From: Propionibacterium sp.
GTDB lineage: Bacteria; Actinomycetota; Actinomycetes; Propionibacteriales; Propionibacteriaceae
Length of the DNA stretch: 41,769 bases
Direction of reading: 5' to 3'
NCBI GenBank assembly: GCA_012517405.1
Contig: JAAYVB010000005.1
Span: 1-41,769 of the forward strand
Position numbers and translations under genes: made by a program. How positions within the stretch are numbered: the stretch's first letter is position 1; each line of letters begins with the position of its first letter. Of the stretch, positions 1 to 7,572 are shown piece by piece. The notes under the pieces were generated by a model. That model ran no database searches. It was not told the DNA's origin and was given only the letters and a program-made list of their open reading frames with translations.

Positions 1-44
1 GCCTCCTCCCGCCCTCCGGCGGCCCCGCTGCGTTGCCGCGCCTC

Positions 45-88
45 AAATCTGAGGTTGCGCCCGATATATCGGGCGCAACCTCAGATTT
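45..88. repeat. 44-bp perfect palindrome, copy 1
   Basis: The two 22-base halves are exact reverse complements around a central GATATATC. The outer ends read AAATCTGAGG and CCTCAGATTT. The same core recurs inside the 58-bp palindrome at 1137-1194. It begins 15 bases downstream of the stop codon of the minus-strand gene 103-1017, so it could act as a transcript-end hairpin, but there is no U-run. The bases flanking this copy continue the symmetry only imperfectly (GCGCC against CGGGCGCG). A repetitive extragenic palindrome is the best description. The family name is unknown to me. Confidence 0.9.
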
Positions 89-102
89 CGGGCGCGGGAG
101 TT

Positions 103-1017
103 TCATCTGGTCCGGCGGAAGGGGCTCTCGTCCAGGAAACGCCGCAGATCGGCGGCGAACCGCTGGCCGTGGCGCAGATCGTCCCAGGTCCACCGGTAAA
201 CCCACCATCCGAGTGCGCGAAGCCGGTTCTCGCGTTCCTTCTCGCGCATGACGACCTCGGCAAGCGGTTGACCATTGAGGCTCGAGGCGTACTTGATTCG
301 GCCATCGAACTCCCCGAGGACGCGATACTCCTCCCAGGCGAAGTCCGCTCGAGCGACGAAGTTGCCACCGGGGTCGAGGATCTCGAGTTGGAGCGTCGGT
401 GTCGGGATCTTGCCCATGATCATCCAGTAGCGGCTGAGTGACTCCCCCGGGCTCTCGCTTCGCGGGTCAGCATGTGCCAGCGCCCACCGAGCAGCACGAA
501 TGCCATGGCACCGGCCGGCCATCTCGCACGCCGCCGCCAGATCGGTTGGCGTATCCAGCATTCGCCAGGCCGCATCGACGATCTGCAGCGCCTCCTGGTT
601 GCTGCACAGCCGGGCGGTGTCTACTGCGGTTCGGGCGAGACTGGTGATTCTGAGGCCCTCGACTTCAGCGATCTCAAGGCTCGGCAGCGCGGACGAATGA
701 GTGTGCGTCCAGGTGCGGACATGGCCGCCGCCCGGGCGGTCGTGAGTGACATGGACCTTGGTCAGCAGGCGCCGCGGCACCGGCAGGCCCCACAGCAGCG
801 CCGCCGAGCAATGGCTGAGTACGGCGTCATCGTTGAGAAGCGGCACCGTCGTCCGAATCAATGCGCGGTGCCGAGCTTCGGGAGAATCCGGATCGAGGTC
901 CAGCGCATATCCGCCGTGACGGACGCTGCTGAGCTCTCCGGATCTGACCTGCGTGCGGATGGAGTATTCGTCATGACCCTGCTCGACGAGGTCAGCGAAT
1001 CGGTATGTGGTGCTCAT
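103..1017 (-). CDS. AbiEi-type antitoxin / DUF559-like domain protein
   Basis: This 304-residue protein has the layout of a large actinobacterial family annotated as type IV toxin-antitoxin AbiEi family proteins. An N-terminal winged-helix-like part (about residues 3-40, with GELSSVRHGGYAL) is followed by a middle segment (VLSHCSAALLWGLPVP). The C-terminus resembles the Vsr/DUF559 PD-(D/E)XK fold, with GEFDGRIKY near residue 240 and REKERENRLRALGWWVYRWTW near 260-280. No AbiEii-type nucleotidyltransferase toxin lies beside it, so an antitoxin role is not supported by context. It may be a solitary regulator or nuclease-fold protein. The ATG at 1017 was chosen. A TTG at 1023 is also in frame, and neither has a clear ribosome binding site. 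Long palindromes lie on both sides. Confidence 0.75.
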   Translation of the reverse strand: MSTTYRFADLVEQGHDEYSIRTQVRSGELSSVRHGGYALDLDPDSPEARHRALIRTTVPLLNDDAVLSHCSAALLWGLPVPRRLLTKVHVTHDRPGGGHVRTWTHTHSSALPSLEIAEVEGLRITSLARTAVDTARLCSNQEALQIVDAAWRMLDTPTDLAAACEMAGRCHGIRAARWALAHADPRSESPGESLSRYWMIMGKIPTPTLQLEILDPGGNFVARADFAWEEYRVLGEFDGRIKYASSLNGQPLAEVVMREKERENRLRALGWWVYRWTWDDLRHGQRFAADLRRFLDESPFRRTR

Positions 1018-1032
1018 GCCCAAGAGGATTGG

Positions 1033-1058
1033 TAAGTCGAACGCGAATCGTTCACTTA
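1033..1058. promoter_or_regulatory. inverted repeat upstream of the AbiEi-like gene
   Basis: The arms read TAAGT-c-GAAC and GTTC-ACTTA, separated by 7 bases (GCGAATC), with one unpaired C in the left arm. It sits 16-41 bases before the start of the AbiEi-like gene, a usual place for an operator. AbiEi proteins are known to bind inverted repeats upstream of their own operons, so autoregulation is a reasonable inference. The spacing does not match the actinobacterial LexA box (GAAC-N4-GTTC). Confidence 0.4.
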
Positions 1059-1136
1059 TCCACAGGCAAATCTCGCCCCCCCCAACACAACGCCGCCGCC
1101 CACCCCGCCTGCGCCGGCGGATCAGACGGCACTCTT

Positions 1137-1194
1137 GCGCCCAAAATCTGAGGTTGCGCCCGATATATCGGGCGCAACCTCAGATTTTGGGCGC
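1137..1194. repeat. 58-bp perfect palindrome, copy 2
   Basis: Two 29-base arms are exact reverse complements, beginning GCGCCCAAAATCTGAGG and ending with its mirror image. The central 44 bases match copy 1 at 45-88 except for the extended flanks. It lies 122 bases after the glyS stop codon and 119 bases before the AbiEi-like start. As RNA it would form an almost loopless stem of nearly 29 bp on either strand. As DNA it could extrude a cruciform. Confidence 0.92.
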
Positions 1195-1316
1195 GGGAAC
1201 GTGCAGAGGCCCGGGCGCGGGCCGGGCGCGGGCCGGGCGCGGAGCGCGCGGGAGCGCGGGCCGCGCGGAGGCCGGGCGCAGGGAGCGCGGGGGCCGGGCG
1301 CGGGCGCGGCGCCCCG
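1195..1316. other. GC-rich simple-sequence tract downstream of glyS
   Basis: The tract is built almost entirely from variants of GGGCGCGGGCC, GGAGCGCG and GGCCGGGCGC, in which A and T are nearly absent. No credible coding frame uses it. It lies between the 58-bp palindrome and the glyS stop codon. It looks like expanded low-complexity DNA rather than a gene or a structured terminator. Confidence 0.6.
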
Positions 1317-2705
1317 TCAGCAGCGCGGGAGGCGCTCGGCCAGGTAGGGCCGGACCTGCGAGATCGCCACGCGCTCTTGGGCCATGGTGTCGCGATGGCG
1401 AATCGTCACCGCGTCGTCGTCCAGGCTGTCGAAGTCGACCGTGACGCAGAACGGGGTGCCGATCTCGTCCTGACGGCGGTAACGCTTGCCGATGGCCTGC
1501 GCGTCGTCGAAGTCGACGTTCCAGTACTGCCGGAGCTCGGCGGCCACGTCGCGTGCCTTCGGCGACAGCGCCTCGTTGCGGCTCAGCGGCAGCACCGCTG
1601 CCTTCACCGGAGCGAGGCGCGAATCAAGCTTGAGCACCACGCGGGTATCGACTCCGCCCTTGGTGTTCGGCGCCTCGTCCTCGGTGTAGGCCTCCACCAT
1701 GAAAGCCATCAGCGAACGCGTCAGGCCGGCCGCCGGCTCAATGACATACGGCGTGTAATGCTGCCCCTTGGCCTGATCGAAGTACTCGAGCGCGGTGCCC
1801 GAATGCTTGCTGTGGGTCGACAGGTCGAAGTCGGTGCGGTTGGCGATGCCTTCGAGTTCACCCCAATCCGAACCGGTGAAGCCGAACTTGTACTCGATGT
1901 CGACGGTGCGCTTCGAGTAGTGGGAGAGCTTCTCCTTGGGATGCTCGTAGAAGCGCAGGTTCTCCTCCGCCAGACCCAGATCGACGTACCACGCCTTGCG
2001 ATGGTCGATCCAGTACTGGTGCCACTGCTCATCGGTGCCGGGCTCGACGAAGAACTCCATCTCCATCTGCTCGAACTCACGGGTGCGGAAGATGAAGTTG
2101 CCGGGCGTGATCTCGTTGCGGAAGCTCTTGCCGACCTGACCGACGCCGAAGGGCGGCTTCTGACGGGTCGCGTTCAGCACGTTCTTGAAGTTGATGAAGA
2201 TGCCCTGAGCCGTCTCCGGACGCAGATAGTGCAGACCGGACTCGTCCTCCACCGGGCCGAGGTAGGTCTTCAGCATCATGTTGAAATCGCGCGGCTCGGT
2301 GTACTGGCCACGAGTGCCACAGTTCGGACAGGGCACCTCGTCGAGAGAGACCGAGTCCTCGTCCTCAATGCCCTTGCGGTGCGCGTACTCCTCGGTGAGC
2401 TGATCGGCTCGGTAGCGCTTGTGGCAGCTGAGGCATTCGACCAGCGGATCGCTGAAGACCGAAACATGTCCCGAGGCCACCCACACCTCACGCGGCAGGA
2501 TCACCGATGAGTCGAGACCGACCACGTCGTCACGGCTGGTGACCATGTAGCGCCACCACTGCTTCTTGATGTTCTCTTTCAGCTCAACACCCAGGGGACC
2601 GTAATCCCAGGCGGCCTTCGTGCCGCCGTAGATGTCACCGCAGGGGAAGACGAATCCCCGCCGCTTACAGAGGTTGATGACCTTGTCGAGAGTGCTCTCA
2701 GCCAT
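1317..2705 (-). CDS. glyS: glycyl-tRNA synthetase (single-chain class II type)
   Basis: This enzyme charges tRNA-Gly with glycine in the cytoplasm. The 462-residue product has the usual length of the homodimeric type. It opens with the family's N-terminus ([18 protein letters not shown], then [14 protein letters not shown]). Class II motif 2 is visible as [20 protein letters not shown] and motif 3 as [14 protein letters not shown], with [11 protein letters not shown] between them. A zinc-ribbon insertion has paired cysteines CLSC and CPNC around residues 90-130. The C-terminal part is the anticodon-binding domain. The ATG at 2705 matches where family members begin. An in-frame ATG at 2735 has a better GGGGAG upstream and would add ten residues. 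It is divergent from the zinc transporter operon. Confidence 0.95.
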   Translation of the reverse strand: MAESTLDKVINLCKRRGFVFPCGDIYGGTKAAWDYGPLGVELKENIKKQWWRYMVTSRDDVVGLDSSVILPREVWVASGHVSVFSDPLVECLSCHKRYRADQLTEEYAHRKGIEDEDSVSLDEVPCPNCGTRGQYTEPRDFNMMLKTYLGPVEDESGLHYLRPETAQGIFINFKNVLNATRQKPPFGVGQVGKSFRNEITPGNFIFRTREFEQMEMEFFVEPGTDEQWHQYWIDHRKAWYVDLGLAEENLRFYEHPKEKLSHYSKRTVDIEYKFGFTGSDWGELEGIANRTDFDLSTHSKHSGTALEYFDQAKGQHYTPYVIEPAAGLTRSLMAFMVEAYTEDEAPNTKGGVDTRVVLKLDSRLAPVKAAVLPLSRNEALSPKARDVAAELRQYWNVDFDDAQAIGKRYRRQDEIGTPFCVTVDFDSLDDDAVTIRHRDTMAQERVAISQVRPYLAERLPRC

Positions 2706-2856
2706 GAAAAATGCCCTACTGTTCTGGTCCCACATGAGGGACGGCTCCCCGGTACCTGGCTGGCATCGGGCGCGACGTCCGCGATCCACCAGGATGCGGG
2801 ACGACGACCATCCCCCAGGCTATCGGTTGGAGCGCGAAACGAGAACTGCAACCGAT

Positions 2857-2885
2857 TTGCTTGCCACGCCCATCGACGTGATAAT
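2857..2885 (+). promoter_or_regulatory. znuA promoter, probably giving a leaderless mRNA
   Basis: A -35 box TTGCTT (2857-2862) and a -10 box GATAAT (2880-2885) are 17 bases apart. The expected start of transcription falls at about 2892-2893, which is the A of the second in-frame ATG (2893). No Shine-Dalgarno sequence precedes either ATG (2884 or 2893), which supports a leaderless transcript. Confidence 0.7.
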
Positions 2886-2898
2886 GATTCTCATGATC
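2880..2898. promoter_or_regulatory. Zur-type zinc operator
   Basis: The 19-bp imperfect palindrome GATAATGATTCTCATGATC has 7 of 8 paired positions around a TTC centre. It closely resembles the known actinobacterial Zur box built on AATGATTTTCA. It covers the -10 box and the predicted transcription start of znuA. Zinc-loaded Zur, encoded at the end of the same operon, would block RNA polymerase here. The match is by eye against the known motif. Confidence 0.75.
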
Positions 2899-3840
2899 TC
2901 GAACTCCTTCCGGCGCGGCGCCGTCGCACTGGGCATCGCTGTCCTGACCATCACCACCGGCTGTTCGGCACCTGCGGGTGACGACGATTCAGCGACGAGC
3001 ATCGTGGTCGGGGCCTACCCCTTCGAGTTCGTCGCCACCAGGGTCGCCGGAGATCATGCAACAGTCACCAATTTGCTCGCCCCCGGCTCCGACGGCCACG
3101 ACCTCGAACTCTCGCCGCAGCAGGTCGCGGCGGTGTCAAATGCCGATCTAGTCCTCTACCAGTCGGGCTATCAGGCTGCCCTGGACGAAGCCGTCGAGCA
3201 GCAAAGCCCTGCCAACGTGCTGGATACCGCCAGCTTCCTGACACTGCGCACCGCCGCCGAGGACGACGACCACGACGCCGACGATGCCGATGACGACCAT
3301 GAGGCGGACGAACACGGCGGCTACGATCCGCATGTCTGGCTCGATCCGACGAATGTGGCCGAGATCGCCGACCACACCGCCCAGTTGCTGTCCCAGCTGC
3401 AACCCGAGAACGCGGACGCATTCACGGCCAACGCCCAACAGCTGAGATCCGAGTTGACCAGTCTGGACGCCGACTTCGCCTCGGGCTTGGCCAATTGCCG
3501 CACCAACACCTTCATCACCAGTCACACCGCATTCGGATATCTGGCCGCTCGGTACGGCCTGGACCAGGTCGGCATCAGCGGGCTGTCTCCCGAAGAGGAG
3601 CCCAGCCCCGCCCGCATCGCCCAGGTGCAACAGATCGCCACCGAGCGCGACGTGACCACGATCTTCTACGAGACCGCCGTCTCACCGAAGGTCTCCCAGG
3701 CCATCGCGTCCGATCTCGGACTGGCCACCGACGTGCTCGACCCCATTGAGACATTGAGCTCCGATTCGCGGGGCAGTGATTATATCGAGGTCATGAACTC
3801 CAACCTGGATTCGCTACGCAAGGCGAACGGCTGCCAGTGA
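2893..3840 (+). CDS. znuA: zinc ABC transporter substrate-binding lipoprotein
   Basis: This is the cluster A-I metal-binding protein that captures zinc outside the membrane and delivers it to ZnuB. The product is 315 residues long. A signal peptide ends in a lipobox (ITTGC, lipidated Cys at about residue 24). A mobile acidic/histidine-rich loop (HDADDADDDHEADEH, about residues 125-140) is typical of zinc rather than manganese binders and is followed by the conserved HVWLDP motif. Later metal ligands include the His of FITSHTAFGYLA and an acidic residue near the C-terminus. It is the first gene of znuA-znuC-znuB-zur, overlapping znuC by 4 bases. The ATG at 2893 was chosen because it coincides with the predicted transcription start. 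ATG 2884 is the alternative. Confidence 0.93.
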   Translation: MISNSFRRGAVALGIAVLTITTGCSAPAGDDDSATSIVVGAYPFEFVATRVAGDHATVTNLLAPGSDGHDLELSPQQVAAVSNADLVLYQSGYQAALDEAVEQQSPANVLDTASFLTLRTAAEDDDHDADDADDDHEADEHGGYDPHVWLDPTNVAEIADHTAQLLSQLQPENADAFTANAQQLRSELTSLDADFASGLANCRTNTFITSHTAFGYLAARYGLDQVGISGLSPEEEPSPARIAQVQQIATERDVTTIFYETAVSPKVSQAIASDLGLATDVLDPIETLSSDSRGSDYIEVMNSNLDSLRKANGCQ

Positions 3841-4607
3841 CCGACCTCGTGATACGCGCATCCGGCGTCGACACCTGGCTGGGCGACCAGCAGATCCTCT
3901 TCGGTGTCGACCTGGATGTCAGCAAGGGGGAAGTGGTGGCCCTGCTCGGCGGCAACGGCTCGGGCAAGACCACGCTGCTTCGCACCCTGCTGGGTCTGGT
4001 CCCCCACCAGGCCGGCGAGATCGAACTTTTCGGTCATCCGCTGGCTCAATTCCGGCACTGGTCGCGTATCGGTTACGTACCGCAGCGCGGACGATTGCAG
4101 GTGCCGAACGCCACCGTGCACGAGGTCGTGATGCTGGGTCGGCTGTCGCGCCGCCCGTTGCTTCGACTGCCCCGCACCGTCGACAAGACCGCGGTGAATG
4201 AGGCACTGGAACGAGTCGGCCTGGCCGGGATGGGCCGGCGACCGATGGCTCAGCTGTCGGGTGGCCAACAGCAGCGCGCGCTCATCGCCCGGGCGCTGGC
4301 CGGTCACGCCGACCTGCTGATGCTGGACGAGCCGCTGGCCGCGCTCGACGTGCGCACCCAGACCAGCCTCGCGCGCCTGCTTGCCCGGCTGCACAGCGAG
4401 AGCAGGCTGACCATTCTCACCGTGCTGCACGAACTCGGCGCGATGGAGCCACTGCTCGAGCGCAGCGTGGTACTGCAACTGGGGCGGGTAATCCACAACG
4501 GTCCGCTCCGCTCCGGCCCGCCGACCGATCATTGTGCCGACGATTCACCGGCGGCGGCATCCCTGCTCGAGCCGCAGTTCGCCGTCCACTCCGCCAAGGA
4601 GAACTGA
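3837..4607 (+). CDS. znuC: zinc ABC transporter ATP-binding protein
   Basis: This 256-residue ATPase powers zinc import with ZnuA and ZnuB. Walker A is GGNGSGKTT (about residues 38-46), the signature is LSGGQQQR, and Walker B is LLMLDEPLAALD, followed by the H-loop region (TVLHELG). It begins with a GTG inside the znuA stop region (GTGA overlap), which indicates translational coupling. The znuB start follows one base after its stop. Family members can carry zinc or manganese. The histidine-rich ZnuA and the downstream zur point to zinc. Confidence 0.93.
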   Translation: MTDLVIRASGVDTWLGDQQILFGVDLDVSKGEVVALLGGNGSGKTTLLRTLLGLVPHQAGEIELFGHPLAQFRHWSRIGYVPQRGRLQVPNATVHEVVMLGRLSRRPLLRLPRTVDKTAVNEALERVGLAGMGRRPMAQLSGGQQQRALIARALAGHADLLMLDEPLAALDVRTQTSLARLLARLHSESRLTILTVLHELGAMEPLLERSVVLQLGRVIHNGPLRSGPPTDHCADDSPAAASLLEPQFAVHSAKEN

Positions 4608-4608
4608 G

Positions 4609-5589
4609 ATGGTCTCAATACTGGCGCTCGATTTCATGGTGCGCGCGCTGCTGGCCGGCGCCCTGACCGGGGTGATGGCCCCCGCGGTGGGCAGCTACAT
4701 CGTACAGCGCCGGCTCAGTCTGCTCGGCGACGGCCTGGGCCACGTCGCGATCGCCGGTGTCGGCCTCGCGCTGATCACCGGACAGGCGCCGGTTCCAGTG
4801 GCGGTGATCGTCTGCGTCGCAGGTGCCGTGCTCATCGAACTGCTTCGCCAGAGCGGGCGGGCGTCCGGAGATGTCGGGTTGGCGATTCTGTTCTACGGCG
4901 GGCTGGCCAGTGGTGTGCTGATGGCCGGCCTGGCCGGACGCGGCGCCGGCATGCTCTCGCAGTTCCTCTTCGGCTCGCTCACCTCGGTCAACAGGTCGGA
5001 TGTGATCGTTGTCGCTGTGATGGCGGCGTTGGTGCTCGTCACCGCTATCGGCCTGTCCCCGCAGCTCTTCGCCGTCTGCGCGGACGAGGACTACGCACGC
5101 ACTCAGGGCTTGTCGACCCGCATGCTGAATCTGGTGATCGTGGTGATGGCTGCCGTGACGGTGGCTGTGTCCATGCGTACTGTGGGTCTCATGCTGGTCA
5201 GTGCGCTCATGGTGATTCCGGTAGCCACCAGCAACAACCTGGTGCAGGGGTTCCGCCGAAGCCTTTTCACCTCGATGGCGGTCGGTCTGATCTGCGCCGT
5301 GCTCGGCGTGGTGATCTCCTACTACCTGGACTCGGCTTCGGGGGCCACCATCGTCGTGCTGGCCATCATCGTCTTCATCGCCACCCTGCCGATCTCAACG
5401 ATGCTCGAGCGCCGCCGGCGACTTCGACCGGTGCCGGTAGACGACGAACAAGTATTTGACCGAGCCGAACCACATGACGCGATGACCGAGCCAGTACAAC
5501 ATCTGGCGGTACTGCACGGCGACCATGTGGACTATCTGCACGATGGGCACCGGCATGCCCCACACGGAGATCACTTCGATGAACACTGA
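4609..5589 (+). CDS. znuB: zinc ABC transporter permease with histidine-rich tail
   Basis: This 326-residue ABC-3 family permease is predominantly hydrophobic to about residue 265, with the typical early segment GSYIVQRRLSLLGDGLGHVAIAGVGLAL. The last 30 residues are cytoplasmic-looking and very rich in histidine (LHGDHVDYLHDGHRHAPHGD). This resembles small His-rich actinobacterial proteins found near zinc transporters, here fused to the permease. AAGGAG precedes the ATG at good distance. The 3' end overlaps the zur start by 11 bases. Confidence 0.92.
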   Translation: MVSILALDFMVRALLAGALTGVMAPAVGSYIVQRRLSLLGDGLGHVAIAGVGLALITGQAPVPVAVIVCVAGAVLIELLRQSGRASGDVGLAILFYGGLASGVLMAGLAGRGAGMLSQFLFGSLTSVNRSDVIVVAVMAALVLVTAIGLSPQLFAVCADEDYARTQGLSTRMLNLVIVVMAAVTVAVSMRTVGLMLVSALMVIPVATSNNLVQGFRRSLFTSMAVGLICAVLGVVISYYLDSASGATIVVLAIIVFIATLPISTMLERRRRLRPVPVDDEQVFDRAEPHDAMTEPVQHLAVLHGDHVDYLHDGHRHAPHGDHFDEH

Positions 5590-5992
5590 TCACACAGCGC
5601 AACCACGGCTGACCAGGCAACGCCAGCTGATTCTTGACCGCCTCGAGCAGGTGGACGAGTTCTTGACCGCGCAACAGTTGCACGCCGCGCTGCGCGGCGA
5701 AGGCGAGGCCATCGGGCTGGCCACCGTGTACCGAGGACTGCAGTGGCTCGAAGAGGCCGGCATCATCGATACCATCCGCACCGCCGACGGTGAGGCCGCC
5801 TACCGGCGCTGCTCGGTCGCCCATCATCACCATCTGATCTGCCATCGCTGCGGGAAGGCCGTCGAGGTCAGCGGCGAGGCGCTGGAGGAATGGTCACGCC
5901 AGGTGGCAGCCGAACACGGCTTCACCGGGCCGGAGCACTTCGTCGAAATCTATGGCCTGTGCCCGGCATGTTCCTCGGCGGATCGCTCATAA
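5579..5992 (+). CDS. zur: zinc uptake regulator, Fur family
   Basis: This 137-residue protein has the Fur fold: an N-terminal winged helix (TRQRQLILDRL to ATVYRGLQWLEEAGII, about residues 12-65) and a C-terminal dimerisation and metal domain. Structural zinc ligands are visible as CHRC and CPAC pairs, and the regulatory-site histidines as AHHHHL. The lack of the usual Fur-specific context and the position after znuACB argue for Zur rather than Fur or PerR. It overlaps znuB by 11 bases, so the repressor is co-transcribed with its target. The expected operator is the palindrome at 2880-2898. Confidence 0.92.
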   Translation: MNTDHTAQPRLTRQRQLILDRLEQVDEFLTAQQLHAALRGEGEAIGLATVYRGLQWLEEAGIIDTIRTADGEAAYRRCSVAHHHHLICHRCGKAVEVSGEALEEWSRQVAAEHGFTGPEHFVEIYGLCPACSSADRS

Positions 5993-6027
5993 AACCCCCC
6001 AGGGCACCCATAGAAGCCCCACAGGAT

Positions 6028-6063
6028 TCACACAGTAGGCGCTGGTGTGATGGTTCCCGAACC
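6028..6063. promoter_or_regulatory. two short inverted repeats upstream of the HtrA-like gene
   Basis: TCACAC (6028-6033) is mirrored by GTGTGA (6045-6050) across 11 bases. Directly after it, GGTTC-cc-GAACC (6052-6063) is a second compact palindrome. Both lie 20-55 bases before the HtrA start. HtrA genes are usually stress-induced, so regulator binding is plausible, but I recognise neither motif. Confidence 0.35.
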
Positions 6064-6082
6064 CGACGAGGAGAGACCATCG

Positions 6083-7444
6083 ATGAGCACTCAGAATCCG
6101 AACCCGTGGAGCCGTGAGGCTTGGCAGCAGGGCGCTGATCCCCGTTACCCTCAGCAGCCCCAGCAGCCTCAACAAGGTTATTCTCAGCAGTCCGAGCCGC
6201 AATCCGCGCAGCAGGCCAGCACTCAGCAACCTCAGCCCGACTATGCCCAGCAGTCCGAGTCGGACTATGCCCGGCAATTCCAGCCCGGATACCCGGAGCA
6301 GAACGCTCAGGTCGCCACTGCCAGTCCTCGATCCGGCAAGTCCGGTTCGCGCCTGGCGGCCATCATCGCACTTGCCGTGCTCGCCGGTGCCGCGGGTGGC
6401 GGCGGCGCCGCCTACGGAGTCGCAACCTACCTGCAGGGCAGCCAGACCACGACTGCAACCACGACCCAGGTCGTGCAGGCCGACGGCTCCAACCCCGACT
6501 GGACGTCGGTCGCCGAAGCCGCTTCCAAGGCTGTTGCGTCGATCACCGTGACCTCGATGAACGGCTCCGAGAGCCTCGGCTCGGGTGTCGTCGTCGACGC
6601 CGCCGGCCACATCGCCACCAACAATCATGTGGTTTCGGGCACTGGCTCACAGGCCACGATCACCGTCGTGCTCAACAATGTCGCCTACGACGCGACCATC
6701 GTCGGCACAGATCCCACGACCGATCTCGCGGTGCTCCAACTGGTTGACCCGCCGTCGGATCTGCATGTGATGAGTTTCGCTGATTCCTCATCTCTGGTCG
6801 TGGGCGACGAGGTCATGGCGATCGGCAACCCCCTCGGTCTGGAAGACACCGTGACTACCGGAATCATTTCGGCACTAAATCGTCCGGTCACCACTGAGGC
6901 GGTGACCGACAACACCTCGGTGTCGCGGTCTGGCGGCTCCGAGGTCGTGGTCACAGCCGCCATTCAGACCAACGCGGCAATCAACCCGGGCAATTCCGGT
7001 GGCGCACTGATCAACTCCTCCGGCGAACTGGTCGGCATCACGTCGTCCATCGCATCGCTGACCTCGAGCCAGTCGTCGAGCCAGTCCGGCAGTATCGGGC
7101 TCGGCTTCGCGATCCCGGCGAACCAGGTGAAGTACGTTGTCGATCAGCTGATCGCCAAGGGCAGCGCCGATCATCCGCAGATCGGCATCGGTGCGCAGGA
7201 CATCACCGGCACCGGACAGCTGGGTGCCCAGGTCACCAATGTCACCTCCGGTTCTCCGGCGGCGGCGGCCGGCATCCAAGCCGGTGATCTGATCACCGCT
7301 GTCGACGGCAGCCCGGTGACCTCGACCGAGTCGCTGGTTGCGCTGGTACGGGCAAGCCAGGTCGGCCAGCAGATCGTCCTGACCGTGCAGCGCAATGGTC
7401 AGTCGGCCGATGTGACCGTGACGACGACTGCCGCCGCGCGGTAG
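6083..7444 (+). CDS. membrane-anchored HtrA/DegP-like serine protease
   Basis: This 453-residue trypsin-like protease is for quality control of secreted proteins. Residues 1-85 are a cytoplasmic Gln/Pro/Tyr-rich segment with repeated QQPQQ and YAQQSE motifs. One membrane helix lies at about 91-113. The protease domain has the catalytic triad His182 (NNHVVSG), Asp214 (TTDLAVLQL) and Ser305 (GNSGGAL). A PDZ domain (PQIGIGAQDI to VTVQRNGQ) ends the protein. The start at 6083 has GAGGAG upstream. An in-frame ATG at 6047 is less likely. The layout matches the PepD/HtrA proteins of Actinobacteria. Confidence 0.92.
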   Translation: MSTQNPNPWSREAWQQGADPRYPQQPQQPQQGYSQQSEPQSAQQASTQQPQPDYAQQSESDYARQFQPGYPEQNAQVATASPRSGKSGSRLAAIIALAVLAGAAGGGGAAYGVATYLQGSQTTTATTTQVVQADGSNPDWTSVAEAASKAVASITVTSMNGSESLGSGVVVDAAGHIATNNHVVSGTGSQATITVVLNNVAYDATIVGTDPTTDLAVLQLVDPPSDLHVMSFADSSSLVVGDEVMAIGNPLGLEDTVTTGIISALNRPVTTEAVTDNTSVSRSGGSEVVVTAAIQTNAAINPGNSGGALINSSGELVGITSSIASLTSSQSSSQSGSIGLGFAIPANQVKYVVDQLIAKGSADHPQIGIGAQDITGTGQLGAQVTNVTSGSPAAAAGIQAGDLITAVDGSPVTSTESLVALVRASQVGQQIVLTVQRNGQSADVTVTTTAAAR

Positions 7445-7456
7445 CCACCTGATCTG

Positions 7457-7496
7457 TGGCTGGTGGCCTGCGCTGGGTTCAGCAGGCCGCCGGCCA
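7457..7496. terminator. hairpin between convergent htrA-like gene and recO
   Basis: TGGCTGGTGGCCTGC (7457-7471) pairs with GCAGGCCGCCGGCCA (7482-7496) over 15 bp, with two G-U wobbles on the plus-strand RNA. The loop is 10 bases. CTTCTTC follows on the plus strand, a weak pyrimidine run. The position 13 bases after the protease stop codon and before the recO end fits a terminator for the plus-strand transcript. Confidence 0.65.
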
Positions 7497-7572
7497 CTTC
7501 TTCCCGCTCACCCCCGTCAATACCCCGAGCCGATTCGGCGCCCCGGACGCCAGCAGTGCGTGAGCCGTCTGT

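Noticed and set aside
45..88. Ordinary intrinsic terminator of the AbiEi-like gene
   Set aside because: The dyad has almost no loop, no U-run, and a second longer copy lies upstream of the gene, so a repeat element explains it better. Termination activity is still possible.
1033..1058. LexA (SOS) box
   Set aside because: The GAAC and GTTC half-sites are separated by 7 bases, not 4.
1377..2510. Long plus-strand open frame opposite glyS
   Set aside because: It is antisense to a certain gene. The composition (Val, Leu, Arg, Gly, His) is what high-GC antisense frames give.
2706..2892. Glycine T-box riboswitch before glyS
   Set aside because: No T-box antiterminator consensus, specifier loop or terminator is visible in the short leader.
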